A stretch of 64,000 bases of DNA from Guadua angustifolia (GCA_036346375.1 CM070517.1:11201161-11265160), one strand, 5' to 3'. Counted from the first letter of the stretch, positions 22,301 to 34,522 are shown. Notes: a model not told the origin generated them from the sequence alone. Numbers and translations are program-made.

Positions 22301-22542
22301 ATCGCCTCTACTTCGCCATGGTTGATCCAACAGGTATAGTTTGGCATGAAACCTCTCCTGATCAAGTGGTTCATAACTTGCCATCGCTGGGAGTGCTCCT
22401 TCTCATTCTTGCAATCTACACACGGACAACTTATGAAGCTGCCTGGAGGCAAGAATGCGACGGCCGCATCGAGAAAAGCCTGCACGCCATCAATGAACTC
22501 TCTCGAGCGACGGTCCGCATTATACATCCATTGACGGTTCAT
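19361..22542 (-). pseudogene. TNP2-like transposase of CACTA-A
   Basis: It starts MNRQWMYNADRRS at 22542 with CPCVDCKNEK (Transpos_assoc region). The Transposase_21 body follows, with GLSTDGMNPFGELSS near 21640-21690, then MKRKYIMMPLLIQGP through EVRHSLDFMHITKNVC (21576-20970) and TLSKEEKKSM. DUF4218 follows (MIFPPALFDTMVHL, about 20510) and DUF4216 near the end (VPLFKCQWV, YRREPFVLANDVRQVFY, 19790-19630); the C-terminus has DELPPFAVDVD. A nonsense codon after DELD (22175), frame changes around 22110-21990, a stop near 20650 and a stop near 20026 show decay, but nearly the full family length remains, so it decayed less than the CACTA-1 copy. Confidence 0.92.
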
Positions 22543-23249
22543 CTACATCAAGTTATAATTTCATTAAAAATTATAACAAATTTCGTTACAAAAATTATAA
22601 CCTAACTTATAGTTACATTTAAAAATCTAAAGCTCATAGGCACTTAGATCTACCTTTGTAATTATTTTTTTCTTCTTGAGTCTACAATTAATGACCATAT
22701 TTTTTCTTCTCCAACAAAAAATGCTCCACCAATACCTTCATCAAATTAAAGACCTACCTTTCTAATTATTTTTTATCCCTTTTCTACCTTTGTAATTATT
22801 TTTTTATCCTTCTACATGTTTTTCTATTTTATTTCATACACCAATAATTACTTCCTTACAATCTACCTAGATCTTCCCAACTTATTGTGATATTTAAGAT
22901 TCTAAAGCTAACAAGTGCCTAGATCTAAAATTTCCAATCACCTTTACCTTGTAATATCATATTTTGAACTAGATCTCCTCCCTACAATTGATCATGGCCT
23001 TGCCTAAAAAGTTCTAGAGTGAGCTAGCTAAGAAACACCTTTCAACAAGAACAAATTAAGATTTCTCCACATACATTGAAAAAATAGCAATATCTAGGTG
23101 AGAAGGATGTTGGCATGATGTTACTAACTTTGAAACACTTAATTTGGAGCTAATCACCCGCAATTAAAAGTTTGGACAACACCTCCCCCAAGAACAGCGC
23201 TGGGCCGCCTCTTCTCTGATCGATCACCTCTGCTGGCTCGTGGAGGAAG
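22543..23249. other. TNP2 upstream region of CACTA-A
   Basis: AT-rich non-coding DNA between the TNP2 ATG and the right subterminal repeats. It probably contains the leader and first intron of the minus-strand TNP2 transcript. No clear promoter element was assigned. Confidence 0.5.
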
Positions 23250-23764
23250 AAGGGTTTAAATGCGCTGGCGGGAGGGCTTCCAGAAGCGGTTTGAGACAAG
23301 AACCGGTTCTAGAAATTCTAGAACCGGTTCTTGTCTCAAACCGCTCTATAGACAAGAATTTGAGACAAGAACCGGTTCTAGAACGCAAGCTCCAGAAGCG
23401 GTTCGTGTATCAAACCGCATCTGGAGCCCTCCCGCCAGCGCATTTAAATGCTGGCTCATGCGGTTTGAGACAAGAATCGCCTCTAGTGGTTTGATATGCA
23501 TTTTAATGCATTTAAATGCGCTGGCGGGAGGGCTCCAGAAGCGGTTTGATACACGAACCGCTTCTGGAGCTTGCGTTCTAGAACCGGTTCTTGTCTCAAA
23601 CCACTTCTGTAAATATAGAAGCGGTTTGAGACAACAACCGGTTCTAGAATGCAAGATCCATAACCGGTTCGTGTCTCAAACTGCTTCTGGATGCTCTCTC
23701 CGGACCGTTGCCTACGAACTACCTCTAGTGCGAACATCACAATGGGTTTGCACCAAACCGCTTC
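23250..23764. repeat. CACTA-A right subterminal repeats
   Basis: Units of AAGCGGTTTGAGACAAG, AACCGGTTCTAGAA and their complements are densely packed and strongly palindromic. The core AAGCGGTT is shared with the left end, but the surrounding consensus is different and longer. Gypsy D is inserted at the outer edge; the last 38 bp of the element resume at 34523. Confidence 0.88.
23349..23603. repeat. near-perfect inverted repeat, arms about 95 bp
   Basis: The left arm (about 23349-23445, TTGAGACAAGAACCGGTTCT through CCGCCAGCGCATTTAAATG) is mirrored by 23508-23603 with only a few mismatches. The loop is about 60 bp. It would fold into a long hairpin at the element's transcriptional 5' side. Confidence 0.88.
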
Positions 23765-24421
23765 TGTCGGCGATCGGGATCGCCTGACCGCAAATGTGAA
23801 AGTGGGGTTAGTGTGAATGGGGGACCCAGAAAGAGCTGCACTCAACGATGGATCAGACGTAATTCGGGGCGAGGCGCCAACGAGTAAGAGACAGCGGATT
23901 ATACTGGTTTGAGCCCCCACAAGGGTAATAGCCCTACTCCAGTCTTCTCTTGAGACGGAGGAATTCACTAGTTGTGCGTACAGAAGGTGGATTACAGCTC
24001 GGGCTTGAGCGTTCTGGTTGTGTTTGCTGGTCTATTTCTAGTGCGCTGATGTTGTCTTGTCCCTTCCGCCGTTCTATTTCAGGGGACTTTATACCCCTCC
24101 CAGCCGTTACCAGAAACGGCTAGGAAAGATTCCCAGGGTAGTGCATGGCGTGCAATGAAGACGTGCTGCAACCATCCCGGATCTGACGCCCACATCCGCC
24201 ATAACTCTGAGATCTTCGGTCTTGTTAACCGCTGAGTAAACGCACGCCCCCGAGCCAAGGTCAAGGTCGTGCGGGGACGGAACCCCCCACTGCCCAAGCT
24301 CAAGGTCGTGCGGGAATCAGCGTCGCTTAGGTCGTGGTCGAGGACCCTTGTTGCATCGTCCTGAGCTGGGGACCCTGTTGATCGTGCGTTGACTTAGTCA
24401 GAGGCTTCTCAGTCCTCGACA
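23765..24421 (-). repeat. 3' LTR of gypsy D
   Basis: 657 bp, from TGTCGGCGATCGGG to CTCAGTCCTCGACA on the plus strand. A TATA-like GTATAAAGTCCC reads on the minus strand at about 24096-24085. It matches the copy at 33902-34522. Confidence 0.9.
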
Positions 24422-24440
24422 ACTAGCCCCCGAGGCTCAA
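24422..24440 (-). promoter_or_regulatory. polypurine tract of gypsy D
   Basis: Read on the minus strand, GAGCCTCGGGGGCTAGT ends at the 3' LTR. The equivalent GAGCCTCGGGGGCTAG occurs before the 3' LTR of gypsy E (57336-57354). It would prime plus-strand cDNA synthesis. Confidence 0.7.
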
Positions 24441-24730
24441 GGTCGTGGCAAGAACTTGGGTCGACCTCGAGCCTCCCCATACAGACAGAGGGGACTGTTT
24501 TCTGGAACTTTCGAGACCGAAGTGTTGGTCGGGCGGAGACCTACCGTCTGGCCTTGGCGACGTTACACCTGGCGCCCCTTGATCGTCAAAATTTTGGTAC
24601 AGACATGATCGAACAACGGAACCGTTCGCAACGCCTCGATCCCGCCGCGCAGCCCTTAATTGCGCCTGTCGAATCACCTAACAGGCGCGCCTTTTGAGAT
24701 GCCCCAACCTCCGGCCTGTAGCGCATCGAG

Positions 24731-24740
24731 TTTATAAAAC
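24731..24740 (+). promoter_or_regulatory. TATA box for the antisense ORF of gypsy D
   Basis: TTTATAAAAC lies about 115 bp upstream of the ATG at 24850, on the strand opposite to gag-pol. This suggests that the antisense gene has its own promoter. Confidence 0.6.
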
Positions 24741-24849
24741 TCGAGATCATCGCCACTTCGAAAAACTCTCGACTTCTTCGCTGACTTCGCCTCCTAGAAC
24801 CTCGCTCGAGCCCTTCTTCTTCCTCCGACCAAACTTCCCCTCAACCGCC

Positions 24850-27597
24850 ATGGCAAAGCTCGGGAAAAGTTCCCTGACGGCGGCAAGGATGAGAGAGCTT
24901 GAGGGCTTGGGGCTGTTGGACCCGGCGACGTGGCGGCTGCCGGCCGGAGAGATCGAGCCGCAGCCACAGGACGATGAGCTCGTCAGCACGGAGCACTACA
25001 TGCTCTTTGGCCTGCGGACGCCGGAGAGCGACTTCCTAGCAGCCGTTCTCGCACAATGCGAGATCGAGCTTATCAATTTGGTACCCAACTCCATCCTCCT
25101 TCTTTCTGTCTTTTCTCATCTGTGCGAGGGGTTCCTAGGAATCCTTCCCACCCCCTCGCTTTTCTTCTGTTTCTTCTCCCTCTTCCACACCGAGAAGGAC
25201 CCCGTGGTCAGATGCCTCTACTTCCGGCTGCGAACGGGGATCCCTTGGTCTTTCCCCCAAATACGCCCTCGCGACTCCCTCGGCCCATGGACCGAGCGGT
25301 GGTTCTACTTGAAGTAGGGTGAAGACGGCGCGCTAGCGTTCGATGGCGCCCCCATCAATGGGAAGAAGCAAACCCCGAAGGCGGGTGACCTGGAGGACGA
25401 CCAAGAGGCCATCGCCGCCATCCACATCTGCGCCTTGCGAGGCCTCACTGGGCAGGCCATCGCTAATGACTTCCTGAGGAGCCGGGTGTTCCCACTGTGG
25501 AAGTGGGTGCACCTGTTTTTCGAGATCAAAGGCCGCGATGACCTCACCCGCGAGTGAACGTCTGGTGAGTCATCTTGCCCTGAAGCTTGTGGCAGTTTAG
25601 ATCTTTGGGTTCCTTTGATGAGTTTATCTTTCCAGCAGCACCGAAGGAATCTTGGATCGCCGCCCGAATGAGCGAGATGTTCGGGAAGGCAGCAAATGAC
25701 TACACCCTCGACGATCCTATTCCGAGGAACGTGCTGCGCTGTAAAGCAAAGGTAAGCGGCCCTGGACCGAGCTTCCTAGCCCGCAAACGCCTAGAACCTT
25801 CTTTGATTCTTAGGTGCACTTGCAGGACAAGCTCGAATTGCTCGAGACAGCAAGGAAGATGTTGCCTCTGCCTGAGGCAGGCAAGGGCAAGAAGACGGGC
25901 AAGAGGCTAGCCCCGGACGGAGCGGGCGGCCGTATGATGGTGAGCATCCTTGGTCGAGCCCCCGAGCTCTTTGCTCGTGCTCCTTCGCCCTCTGACTTGG
26001 ATCTCTTCACGTAGCAACAGAGTGCTGCGGATGCAGCCAGGACCTCGACCGAGGGTCAGGACCCATAAGCCAGAAGAACAAGGCCGAGGCTCCCAGGAAG
26101 GACTCCCCTCACTGCGGGGCACCAAGGGCCTCGCCACCCCCTGAGCGGAGGCTGCACAGACTCGAGTCGTCCTTGGCCTCCTTCTCGCTTGGATTCTCTT
26201 CTATCTTCTTAGCTTTGTAGCCTTCCTTTATCGCAGACCTTGAACGCTCGAGCTCACTGCCTGCCCGCCTGACGATGACTGTTGTCCAGGGCAAGTCTGA
26301 GTCCGACGATGAGGAGGAGCCCTTCTACGTGCTGGCGCCCCACCGGCCCTCGAGCCGGGGGCACACCCCCACAGGCCCCCAGAATTGGGCCACAGTTGGG
26401 GAGTTCAACCAGGGACTCGACGACCTGGACGAGGACGACGCCGAGCTCGCGGCCATTGAAGATGATGCCACCAGCTCCGCAGATGCCGAGGACGGTGCTG
26501 ACTCGTCTGAGGCCACCGAAGGAAATGGCACCGGGGACGCCTCAGCCACAACTACAGAGACTGCCCCGATCGTGGCGGTCGGGACTCCCCGAGCTACCGG
26601 TTCTGAAGACGTTCTGGCCGTGGCAAGCACGGAGGACCAAGCCGTGGGCCAAGCCCGGACCACCGTAGGGGAGGGGGCTAAAGACCCTCCAGCTGCGGGG
26701 GACAAGACCGAAGCCACCACCGAGACCGAGCTTAGGGGCGGGTTGAGCCCCCTCGACGAGGAAGCTCGAGGCGCGGCTGCCCACGATGGAGCACCCGAAG
26801 GCCACACCCCCGATGACCCGGTGGCAACGACGGGTGACACTGCCCCAAGAACGTTGGGCAGCAGATCCGCCGAGTACTCCCATGTAGCCTTCGAGGGCCA
26901 TCTTACCCAGGTACTTGAGATTCTTCAAACCTGGGCTCAAACTTTCCCTTTTTTCTCTTTCTTCTAGCGAGTGCCGTGTTGACCCCTCGAGCCCCGCAGG
27001 CCATCAGCTCAGTCACCCAAGGGCTGCAAGGCCTTCAAACACATGCCGACGTGCTGAGGGCCTTGCTCGATGTATTGGAGGCCTGGGAGACGGCGCGCTC
27101 CAAGCTCGTGGAGGACTTGCGAGCTAAGCGGGAGGAGGTCGCGCAAAAGGCGGCAGACGACTCCAACGAAATCGCCGGCCTCCGCAAGGTGGTGAAGACA
27201 CTCGAGGCTTCCCACAAGTCCAAGCTGGAGCGGGCCATCGCCTCGGAGCGGGACCACGCGTACAAGGCTGTCGAGGACGAACGCGTGAGGTCGGCCAAGG
27301 CGCTCGAGGCCGAGCGAGCCAAGGCTAAAGAACTAAGCAAGGCCAGCTGTGGACCAAGCAGCCACCGCGTCGAGGGTCTCCCCTGAACTCGAGGCCAAGG
27401 TTCAAGAGCTCGAGGAGAAGCTGGGCTGGGCAAGCAAGACGACAAAGAGCGCCTTGTCCTAGCTTCAAGAAGAACGACGCCGTGCCACCGAAGCCTCCAC
27501 CGAAGCCCTCTGACTCTAGGGCGAGCTATCGACCTTGAGGTCCAAGGTCGCCGAGCTCGAGCAGGAGAAGCACTAGCGCGAGATGGCCGACTTGTAA
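24850..27597 (+). pseudogene. antisense ORF with Transposase_28 region, gypsy D
   Basis: The ATG at 24850 is in a CCGCCATGG context (MAKLGKSSLTAARM). Residues about 55-150 hold the Transposase_28 (PF04195, putative gypsy type transposon) signature: IELINLVPNSILLLSVFSHL, CEGFLGI, CLYFRLRTG and ERWFYLK. A second exon (about 25630-25750) reads MFGKAANDYTLDDPIPRNVL. A long acidic, Ala/Thr-rich stretch follows (26275-26930), then a heptad-rich coiled coil (about 27000-27580) ending in EMADL. Several GT/AG borders suggest introns. In-frame stops (25315, about 27460, 27510, 27574) mark it as decayed. Its role is unknown; related antisense ORFs lie in elements C and E here. Confidence 0.8.
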
Positions 27598-28233
27598 ATA
27601 GGGTTAGAGTTCCTGTAAACAAGACCTTTTGTAAGACAAAAAAGGTTCGATGACATTATTTTGGCAAGAATAATTTAATGTCTTAGTTTGCTTTATCATT
27701 TCTCGATCAAGAGATTTTTTCCCTAATTGTGCACTTAGCCTTTTCTGGTCATGGTATATCTCGTCCAGCCCCCGTTGGGCTCAAGGTCGAGCGACGCTGG
27801 CCTTGGGCGCAAATTAGAAAACCTGTAAAGACCAAGACCTGCAAGATCGGGGAAAAACCCACAGGGAGCATAACATAGGCGCACGAGGAAAGACTTTAGG
27901 CTTTAGAGTGTTAGGATCATTTCTAGGCCAAGCCTCTCGAGTCTCGACGATGACTTGCGCCTTGCTCGTTGGGCCCGGGCCTGGGCTTAATTCGAACCCT
28001 AGCACAGGGGGAGTGTTGATGCGAAGAGATTCGGCTTACAAGCAACTCGACCACTAGGGGTGAATGTTTAAGCTTCCGGCACTAGGACCAAGAGCAAGCG
28101 CGCTCGCTGTTAGGCTGGACCCAAAGAAGCCCTGAATTCGGGCCAACAGAAAATATAGAACGTAGAAAAAGGATGTGAAGACCAAACATGACGAATGAAC
28201 AACAACAACTTTATTGAAATCTGAGGTAAAGGG
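27598..28233. other. spacer between antisense ORF and pol, gypsy D
   Basis: Non-coding, between two convergent genes. It should contain the 3' ends of the plus-strand antisense transcript and downstream pol sequence. No domain was found. Confidence 0.5.
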
Positions 28234-31200
28234 TTACATATAGAATTTTTGAAGCTGGTCAATGTTCCACGAGCTAGAGAGCTCTCTGCCATCGGGCAAC
28301 GCCAGTCGGTAAGCCCCCGTGCGATCTGTTGAAACAACTCTATAGGGGCCCTCCCACCGCGGGGATAACTTGTTGGTGTTGGATGGAGCCTGAATCCGTC
28401 TCAGGGCTAAGTCCCCAACAAGGAGCTCCCTAGGTCGTACCGATCGAGATGCATGTCTGCGAAGAGCTTGCAGGTAGTCTTGTAGTATAGCGATTGCGGC
28501 ATCTTACTTCTTACGCGAGGGTAAGTTCAAGGGACCGTTCTTGCTTTCGAAGTCGATCGATCGACCAAGCTAACTGGCGAGCCAGCGTGGTCTCTGGAGG
28601 CGGGGCGGCCGGTGCATGAACACTGAGCGGGAGGGTGTGGACCTGTTGCTCGGTGGCGTGGTGCGAATAGACCATAAGGCGGTGGGAAGTTCATCCACCC
28701 GAGTCTGGCCGTGTCGTTCGAGCTCATCGATACTTGCTTTTGGCGCCTTGAGCGATTTGTCGTTGGTGCGCTCCTTTGCTCCAATGCTTTCTGCGGGTGA
28801 GCCACGAAGCATAGCATACTTTGGTCGCAAATGTCTTCGTAGTACTCTGGAGCGACTCCTTTGGTAAATTGTGTTCCATTGTTAGTGATGATTCTGCATG
28901 GAACCCCATACCTGGTGACCACGAACAAGCGGAAGAACTTGACCGCCGTGCAAGCCGTGATGGTCGAGACGGGTTCGGCTTCGATCCATTTGGTGAAGGT
29001 ATCGATGGCAACGAATAAAAACTTCTTTCCCCGGTCGCCTGCGGGAAGGGGCCGAGGATGTCTAGCCCCCAGGTCGAGAAAGGCCAAGCTAGTGGGATGG
29101 TCTGGAGCGCATAAGCAGGCTGGTGCGACTTTTGGGCGTAGTATTGGCAGGCTCGACAGGTGCGGACGATGTTGCGCGCATCCTGGAGTGCTGTTGGCTA
29201 GCAGAACCCATACGGAAAGCTTTCCCGACCATGGTCCTAAAAGAAGAGTGTGCTCCACTGAGACCTGAATGAATGTCGTGTAATAGGTACTTACCCTCCT
29301 CCGTGGTAACACACTTCGTCAGGATGCCAGAGACATTACGACGATAAAGCTTGCCATCCACAAGTTTGTACGAGCTCGCTCGGCGCTTGATCTTGCTCCT
29401 CTCCGCGGGATCGGTCGGGAGTTCTCCTATCACTAGGAAATTGTGGATCGGCTCGGCCCACGAGGGAATACCTTCGATGAAGGTGACCGAGGCCCCTTGG
29501 TCGGAGATTGAAGGCGACGCTAGGGTCTCCAGGATCACATCCGGAGGGACCGTGTCGTTGGACGACCCGAGCTTGGAGAGGAAGTCCACGTCGGAGTTGT
29601 CCTTCCGCGCTACATGCGTGATCTCCAGGTTCTGGAACCACTTCTCCATCTTGCGCGCCTCGGCGAGGTACTTGGCCATGGAATCCTTTGAGCACTGATA
29701 GCCTTTGTTGGCCTTGATGACGAGTTGTGAATCGCCCTTAACGACCAGCCGCGAACACCGGCGCTTTGCAAGCTCGAGCCCGCGGAAGAGCCGTACTCTG
29801 CTTTGCATTATTTATCGGCGGGAATCGAAGCGAACCACATACCTCGACACAATAAGCCTGCTGAGAATGAGGATCCGGCCCGGCGTGTGAAAGACCTTGA
29901 ACCGTTGAAGTATATGACCCAGGGTTTCTCCTCCTCGACCTCGAGCTCAAGAGCTGGCTGCGATGTCTGCTCGACCACGAAGTCGGCAAGCACCTGCGAC
30001 TTGATGGCCGTGCGCGCCACAAACTTGAGATCAAAGACGGCCAACTCCATGGCCCACTTGGCAATGCGACCTCCGGCCTCTGGATTCCTTAAGATCTCCC
30101 CAAGCAGAAAGTTGCTCGGGACAACCACGGAGTGAGCCTGAAAATAATGTCAGAGCTTGGCGAAGCCATGAGGAGGGCGTACAGTAATTTTTGGACCTAG
30201 GGGTAGTGCTCCTTTGGCCCGTGAAGGATTTCGCTGATGTAGTAGATCGGGTGCTGTCGTGCATCCCGCTCGGCCACCAGGCAACACTAACTGACTGGTG
30301 GTGGCGCGAGTAAAGCAAACAATTTCTCGCTTTGGTGCAAGAAATTAAGTAAGTAAGGGTGGGGTTGACAGGTATACCTTCAGCTCGTCGAAGGACCGTT
30401 GAGCCTCGGGCGTCCACTCAAAGCCCCCGTGCTTGCACAAGGCCTTGAAGAAAGGCAGTCCGCGCTCGCCGAGCCTCGAGATGAACCGGCTGAGGGCAGC
30501 CATGCGGCCGGTGAGGCTTTGCACCTGCCTTACCGAACTCGGGGGGGGGCATCTTTTCTATCGCCTCGATCTTCTCCGGGTTTGGGCCGACCCCCAAGCC
30601 TCCGATCATGTAGCCGAGCACCTTCCCTGAAGCAGCGCCAAGCACGCATTTCTCTGGATTAAGCTTGATCTTGTGCTTGTTCAGGTTGGCGAAGGTCTCC
30701 TCAAGGTATTGAACGTGATCGGCCTCGGCAGAGCTCTTGACGATGATGTCATCCACGTAGACCTCGAGGTTGCGGCCGATCTGAGGCTCGAATGTCTTGG
30801 TCATCGGTATTTGGAAGGTCGCATGGCCGGCGTTGCGAGACCGAGCGACATGGTCCGTGTAGCGTTGGGTCTCGAACGGTGTGATGAACGACGTCTTGCT
30901 TTTCGTCGTCAACCACCAGCTTGATTTGGTGGTACCGAGTAGGCGTCCAGGAAGCTTAGCAGCTTGGCATTCGCCCTTGAAGTTAACAATCCGGTCGATC
31001 GTGGGAGAGAAGTTGTCGCCAGACGCATAAGTTAAACCTCGTGTGATCCACGCACATCCTCCACTTCCCACCTTTCTTACGCACGATGGCGGATTTGCGG
31101 CCATTGAATGTCGATCTTGCGAATGAAGCCAGCCTTCAACAGCTTGTCAAGATTTTCCTTGATTATGGTGACCTTCTTAGGAGAGAAGCGTCGCAACCAG

Positions 31201-33722
31201 CGCATGGCGTTTGTTGGGCGCACTGCGATCTGTGTTCGACCACCTCCTCGGGACTCGGCATGTCGCCCGGCTCCCAGCGAATATATCTTTGTTGGCGGCG
31301 GAGGAAGGTGTGAGCTCGAGTTCCTATTTGGAACTTCGGCTCGGCCAAGCGATGGGCGCGCTTGGATGTGTCCCCCTCCACGAGCGGTACAGCTTTTGTA
31401 GTCCCACTGGGTTGGATGACTGCCTTCTAGTGGGCGACTTTTGTGGTAAACCAGGCCTGGCGAGGCGACATGTCGGCGAGGCCAAGGCACAGGTCTCATA
31501 ACCGTCGCTGCCTTGAGGTCGCCCCTGCGATGATGGCGCCGCTAGGTCCTGGGAGCTTCATGCAGCGGTGGCCGTAGTGGTTCGCCGCCATAAACTTGAC
31601 CAAAGCCGGGCGGCCAAGGATGGCGTTAGGGAAGATCTCGCCGACCACCTCGAATGTGATCGGCTCGGTCTTGAAAGTTATGCGGCGCCAAAGGTGAAGG
31701 CGGGACCACTGTCCCAAGGGGTGGTCGAACTTCGAGGACAATCGAAGAAGCGGAATCGCGATATTCTTGACCTTCGGCCAGGGATGCGCATCGGTCGAGT
31801 GCACTAGCTTGGCGGGTTGAGAGCTGCCCCCATCAACCATATCCCTTGGACCAAGGTATTACTAATGGTGGGAGTCACGACCAAAAGTGGTCTTGAGGTC
31901 CTTGGACATACCAGGGGCATCCTCCGGCGTGAAGGTGTCGTTGCCCGGCCCATTGCGGGGCTGATCCACGAGCTTCGGCGGTGGCCTATAGACCCCGTCG
32001 GCGGCATCCTTGATCTCGCGTCGGGGTGATCGCCCGGCGAAGCGCGAAGATGACGTCGATCCGGTGATCACCCTGCTGGAAATCCAGGTCGAGATCGGCC
32101 TGGTCCTCCCCCGTGTTTACCCTATCGGGTTGATCTCCCTCTTTCGGGAGTGTGGGCATGTCCCCGCGCCCATCGTAGAAGGCCTTCAGCTTGGCTTGCC
32201 AAGCCCTGCAGCCTCGCAGGTCATGATCCGGAGTCCCGTGGAACAGGCAGAATTTACCTTCGTCGAACCGAGACCGCTCCTCAGGGCCTTGCGGGCGGTC
32301 ATCGGCCTGCCGCGACCCAGACCGGCGATCCTCCTGCCGAGGTCGGCGTGGCGCTTTCTTTGGGCCGTGGTCGATTTATTTGAGGCGGGGCCTCTCTGGG
32401 CGAGTCGCATTTCCATGACTCTCCGGTGGCCGTCGCCAGCGGTCACCGAGGTCGGCCGCCATCGCGCTTGCGGTCCCGCTTCCACTTCTTGGCAGCCGAG
32501 CCTTGGTCGGTACTCTTGCCGTTGGAGGGGCCGGCCTCGCCCGGGTTAACGCCAAGCTTACCTTGGTCGTAGTCGCGCTTCCAGCGGACCGCGTCGTCTG
32601 CGTCCACGTAGCGCTCCGCCATGCGAAATAGCTTGCCGACGGTGAGCTTTGTCGTAATCTCCAGGTCTTGGTGGCGCCGGTCGCGGGCGCCGAACGAAAA
32701 CGCTTGATCGCGGCCTCGTCGGATACACTAGGGATCGGGTTCTAGTGCGAATGAACGCCTGCAATCGCGGAGGGTTCGTTCTTTCCTGGATCACCGGTCC
32801 AGGTCCTTCTCTCTACCGGGCCGCTCGTAGCAGCTCTGCATGTTCGAACAAAGGGCGCTCTGAATTTGGTGCCACGAGCGGAAAGTGCTGGGCTTCTGGT
32901 TAAAGAGCCAAGTGCGAGCAGCACCGTCCAAGACGGTAGGGAGGTAGTTGGCCATCACGTACTCATCCCCTCCCGCGGCCAAGATGGCGGTGGTGTAGAT
33001 CGATAGGAACTCATCGGGGTTCTTCGTTCCGTCGAACCGCTCGATCAGGGCGTTGGAGTATGTCGCGTAATGGGCGGAGACGGCGCGCTGAGAGGTGCTC
33101 GCTCTTCTTTGGTCGGACTCCTAATCGCCTGGCGCTCCACCCTACAACCTCGACGGCCATGGCGGTGGGCCCGAGCATCGCCCGGGAGAATGCTATGGCC
33201 TTCGTGGACGGCGGCGCCTCGAAACGTCGGGAAAACGATGTCTTCTTCTTTGGAGCAAGAAACGCCGTAAACGGCCGCGGCCTTACCGTTCGAGTCACAC
33301 TCGAGGAAGCGGCGGCAGGCGGTATCTGGGGCGAACCTCGGGATTGCCGGCGCAGAAACCAGCGGGGGACTTTGGCGCTGCGTGCTGCCATCGCTCCTCG
33401 GGGACGGGGCAGGACCCGAAGGATAGCCTGAGTGCGTGAAGCGCGGCCTCGTTGGCAACCTTATCAAGCTTCGTCTGCGAGCTTCGGCCAAAAACCCGAC
33501 CTCGGGCGGGCGCGGTCGATCATGACTCGGGCGATCACACGGAGGCGCTCGCTCGATTGGGGAGCTTGGAACGACCTGACGACGTTTCGACCTTCTCGCG
33601 CTCCTCCCGCTGGAGGGCAATTACGGCCTGGTTGATGGTGACTTATGCCATCCGGCGAGCATCTTCAGGGTCTTCGGGCTGCGCTCCCCCTCTTCCACGC
33701 TCGTGCCATGGCTAGTGGCCAT
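28234..33722 (-). pseudogene. gag-pol of gypsy D
   Basis: It makes the capsid and the enzymes for retrotransposition. Gag starts near 33722 (MATSHGTS), with the retrotransposon gag region at 32980-32790 (MANYLPTVLDGAARTWL). Protease has MVDGGSS (31840) and ILGRPALVKFM. RT runs about 31200-30450 with YVDD at 30759-30748 and LGYMIG. RNase H has WVIYFNGS near 29920, where the family has FDGS. Integrase has AIDTFTKWIEAEP (29010) and IITNNGTQF, where the family has TDNG. The GPY/F-type C-terminus (LSPRWEGPYRVV) leads to WNIDQLQKFYM and a stop at 28236-28234. Frameshifts and stops are frequent. Confidence 0.9.
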
Positions 33723-33884
33723 GAGAATAAGCCGATTACGCAGCGGCGGAGAGGGGGAGAACAGGGACGTGGAGTTTCCATGCTCGGGGACGGCTTTGGA
33801 ACTCGAGCTCGCGGAATGCGCTGTTGCGGAGGATGCTATACCTCGAAAGTCTTCAACCTCTTCCGGATGAACGAAGCTTTCGGG

Positions 33885-33901
33885 CTCCACGGTGGGCGCC
33901 A
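33885..33901 (-). promoter_or_regulatory. primer-binding site of gypsy D
   Basis: On the minus strand TGGCGCCCACCGTGGAG follows directly after the 5' LTR. TGGCGCC..CCGTGG is the usual start of the internal region in this group of grass gypsy elements, where a tRNA 3' end primes reverse transcription. Confidence 0.8.
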
Positions 33902-34522
33902 GCAATCGACGATTGGGATCGCCTGACCGCAAATGTGAAAGTGGGGTTAGTGTGAATGGGGGACCCAAAAAGAGCTGTGCTCAACAATGGATCAGACGTA
34001 ATTCGGGGCGAGGCGCCAACGAGCAAGAGACGGCGGATTATACTGGTTCGAGCCCCCACAAGGGTAATAACCCTACTCCGATCTTCTCTTGAGGCGTGAG
34101 AATTCACTAGTCGTCGTCTGAAGGTGGATTACGCCGGGCTTGGCGTTACGGTTGTGTTTTTGGTCTATTGCTAGTGCGATGTTGTCTTGTCCCTTAGCGT
34201 TACGCTTCAAGGGACTTTATACCCCTCGGCCGTTACGAAATGGCTAGGAGATTCTGAGGTAGTGCATGGCGTGCAATGAAGGCGTCTTTGCAACCGTCCG
34301 GATCGGCGCCCCGTCGCCTTAACTCCTGGATCTTGATCGTGGTAACCGATGAAATATAGCGCCGCCCGAGCCAAGGTCGAGGTCATCGGAGACGGAATCC
34401 CCCTACCCAAGCTCGAGTCCGCGGGAATCGGCGTCGCTTAGGTCGTGGTCGAGGCCCCTTTGCATCGTCGTGGGGACCTGATGACCGTCGTTGACTTTGT
34501 CGAGCTTCTCGGTCCCGGCCGA
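33902..34522 (-). repeat. 5' LTR of gypsy D
   Basis: About 621 bp, matching 23765-24421 but shorter through many 1-5-bp deletions in its outer half. The TATA-like GTATAAAGTCCC is kept (about 34224-34213). The outer CA end is missing, leaving CGGCCGA before the target duplication. Confidence 0.88.

Larger units (their letters stand above)
23765..34522 (-). mobile_element. gypsy element D, full length, minus orientation
   Basis: LTRs lie at 23765-24421 (3') and 33902-34522 (5'). CTTCT occurs at 23761-23765 and 34523-34527, a 5-bp target duplication whose left copy shares a T with the LTR edge. PBS, gag-pol and PPT run on the minus strand, with an antisense ORF on the plus strand between pol and the 3' LTR. 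The order and the antisense gene fit Tat/RIRE2-like gypsy elements. It is inserted 38 bp from the CACTA-A right end. The LTRs differ by many substitutions and short indels, so it is not recent. Confidence 0.92.

Noticed and set aside
23260..23787. 175-residue open frame with repeated ETRTGSR-like motifs
   Set aside because: It simply translates the subterminal repeats and the hairpin of CACTA-A and crosses into the gypsy D LTR. Open frames on both strands here have the same cause.
30399..33715. Many plus-strand open frames of 60-180 residues
   Set aside because: They lie opposite the gag-pol of gypsy D, where GC-rich codon use keeps the complementary frames open. The real coding strand has YVDD, DGGSS and gag motifs.
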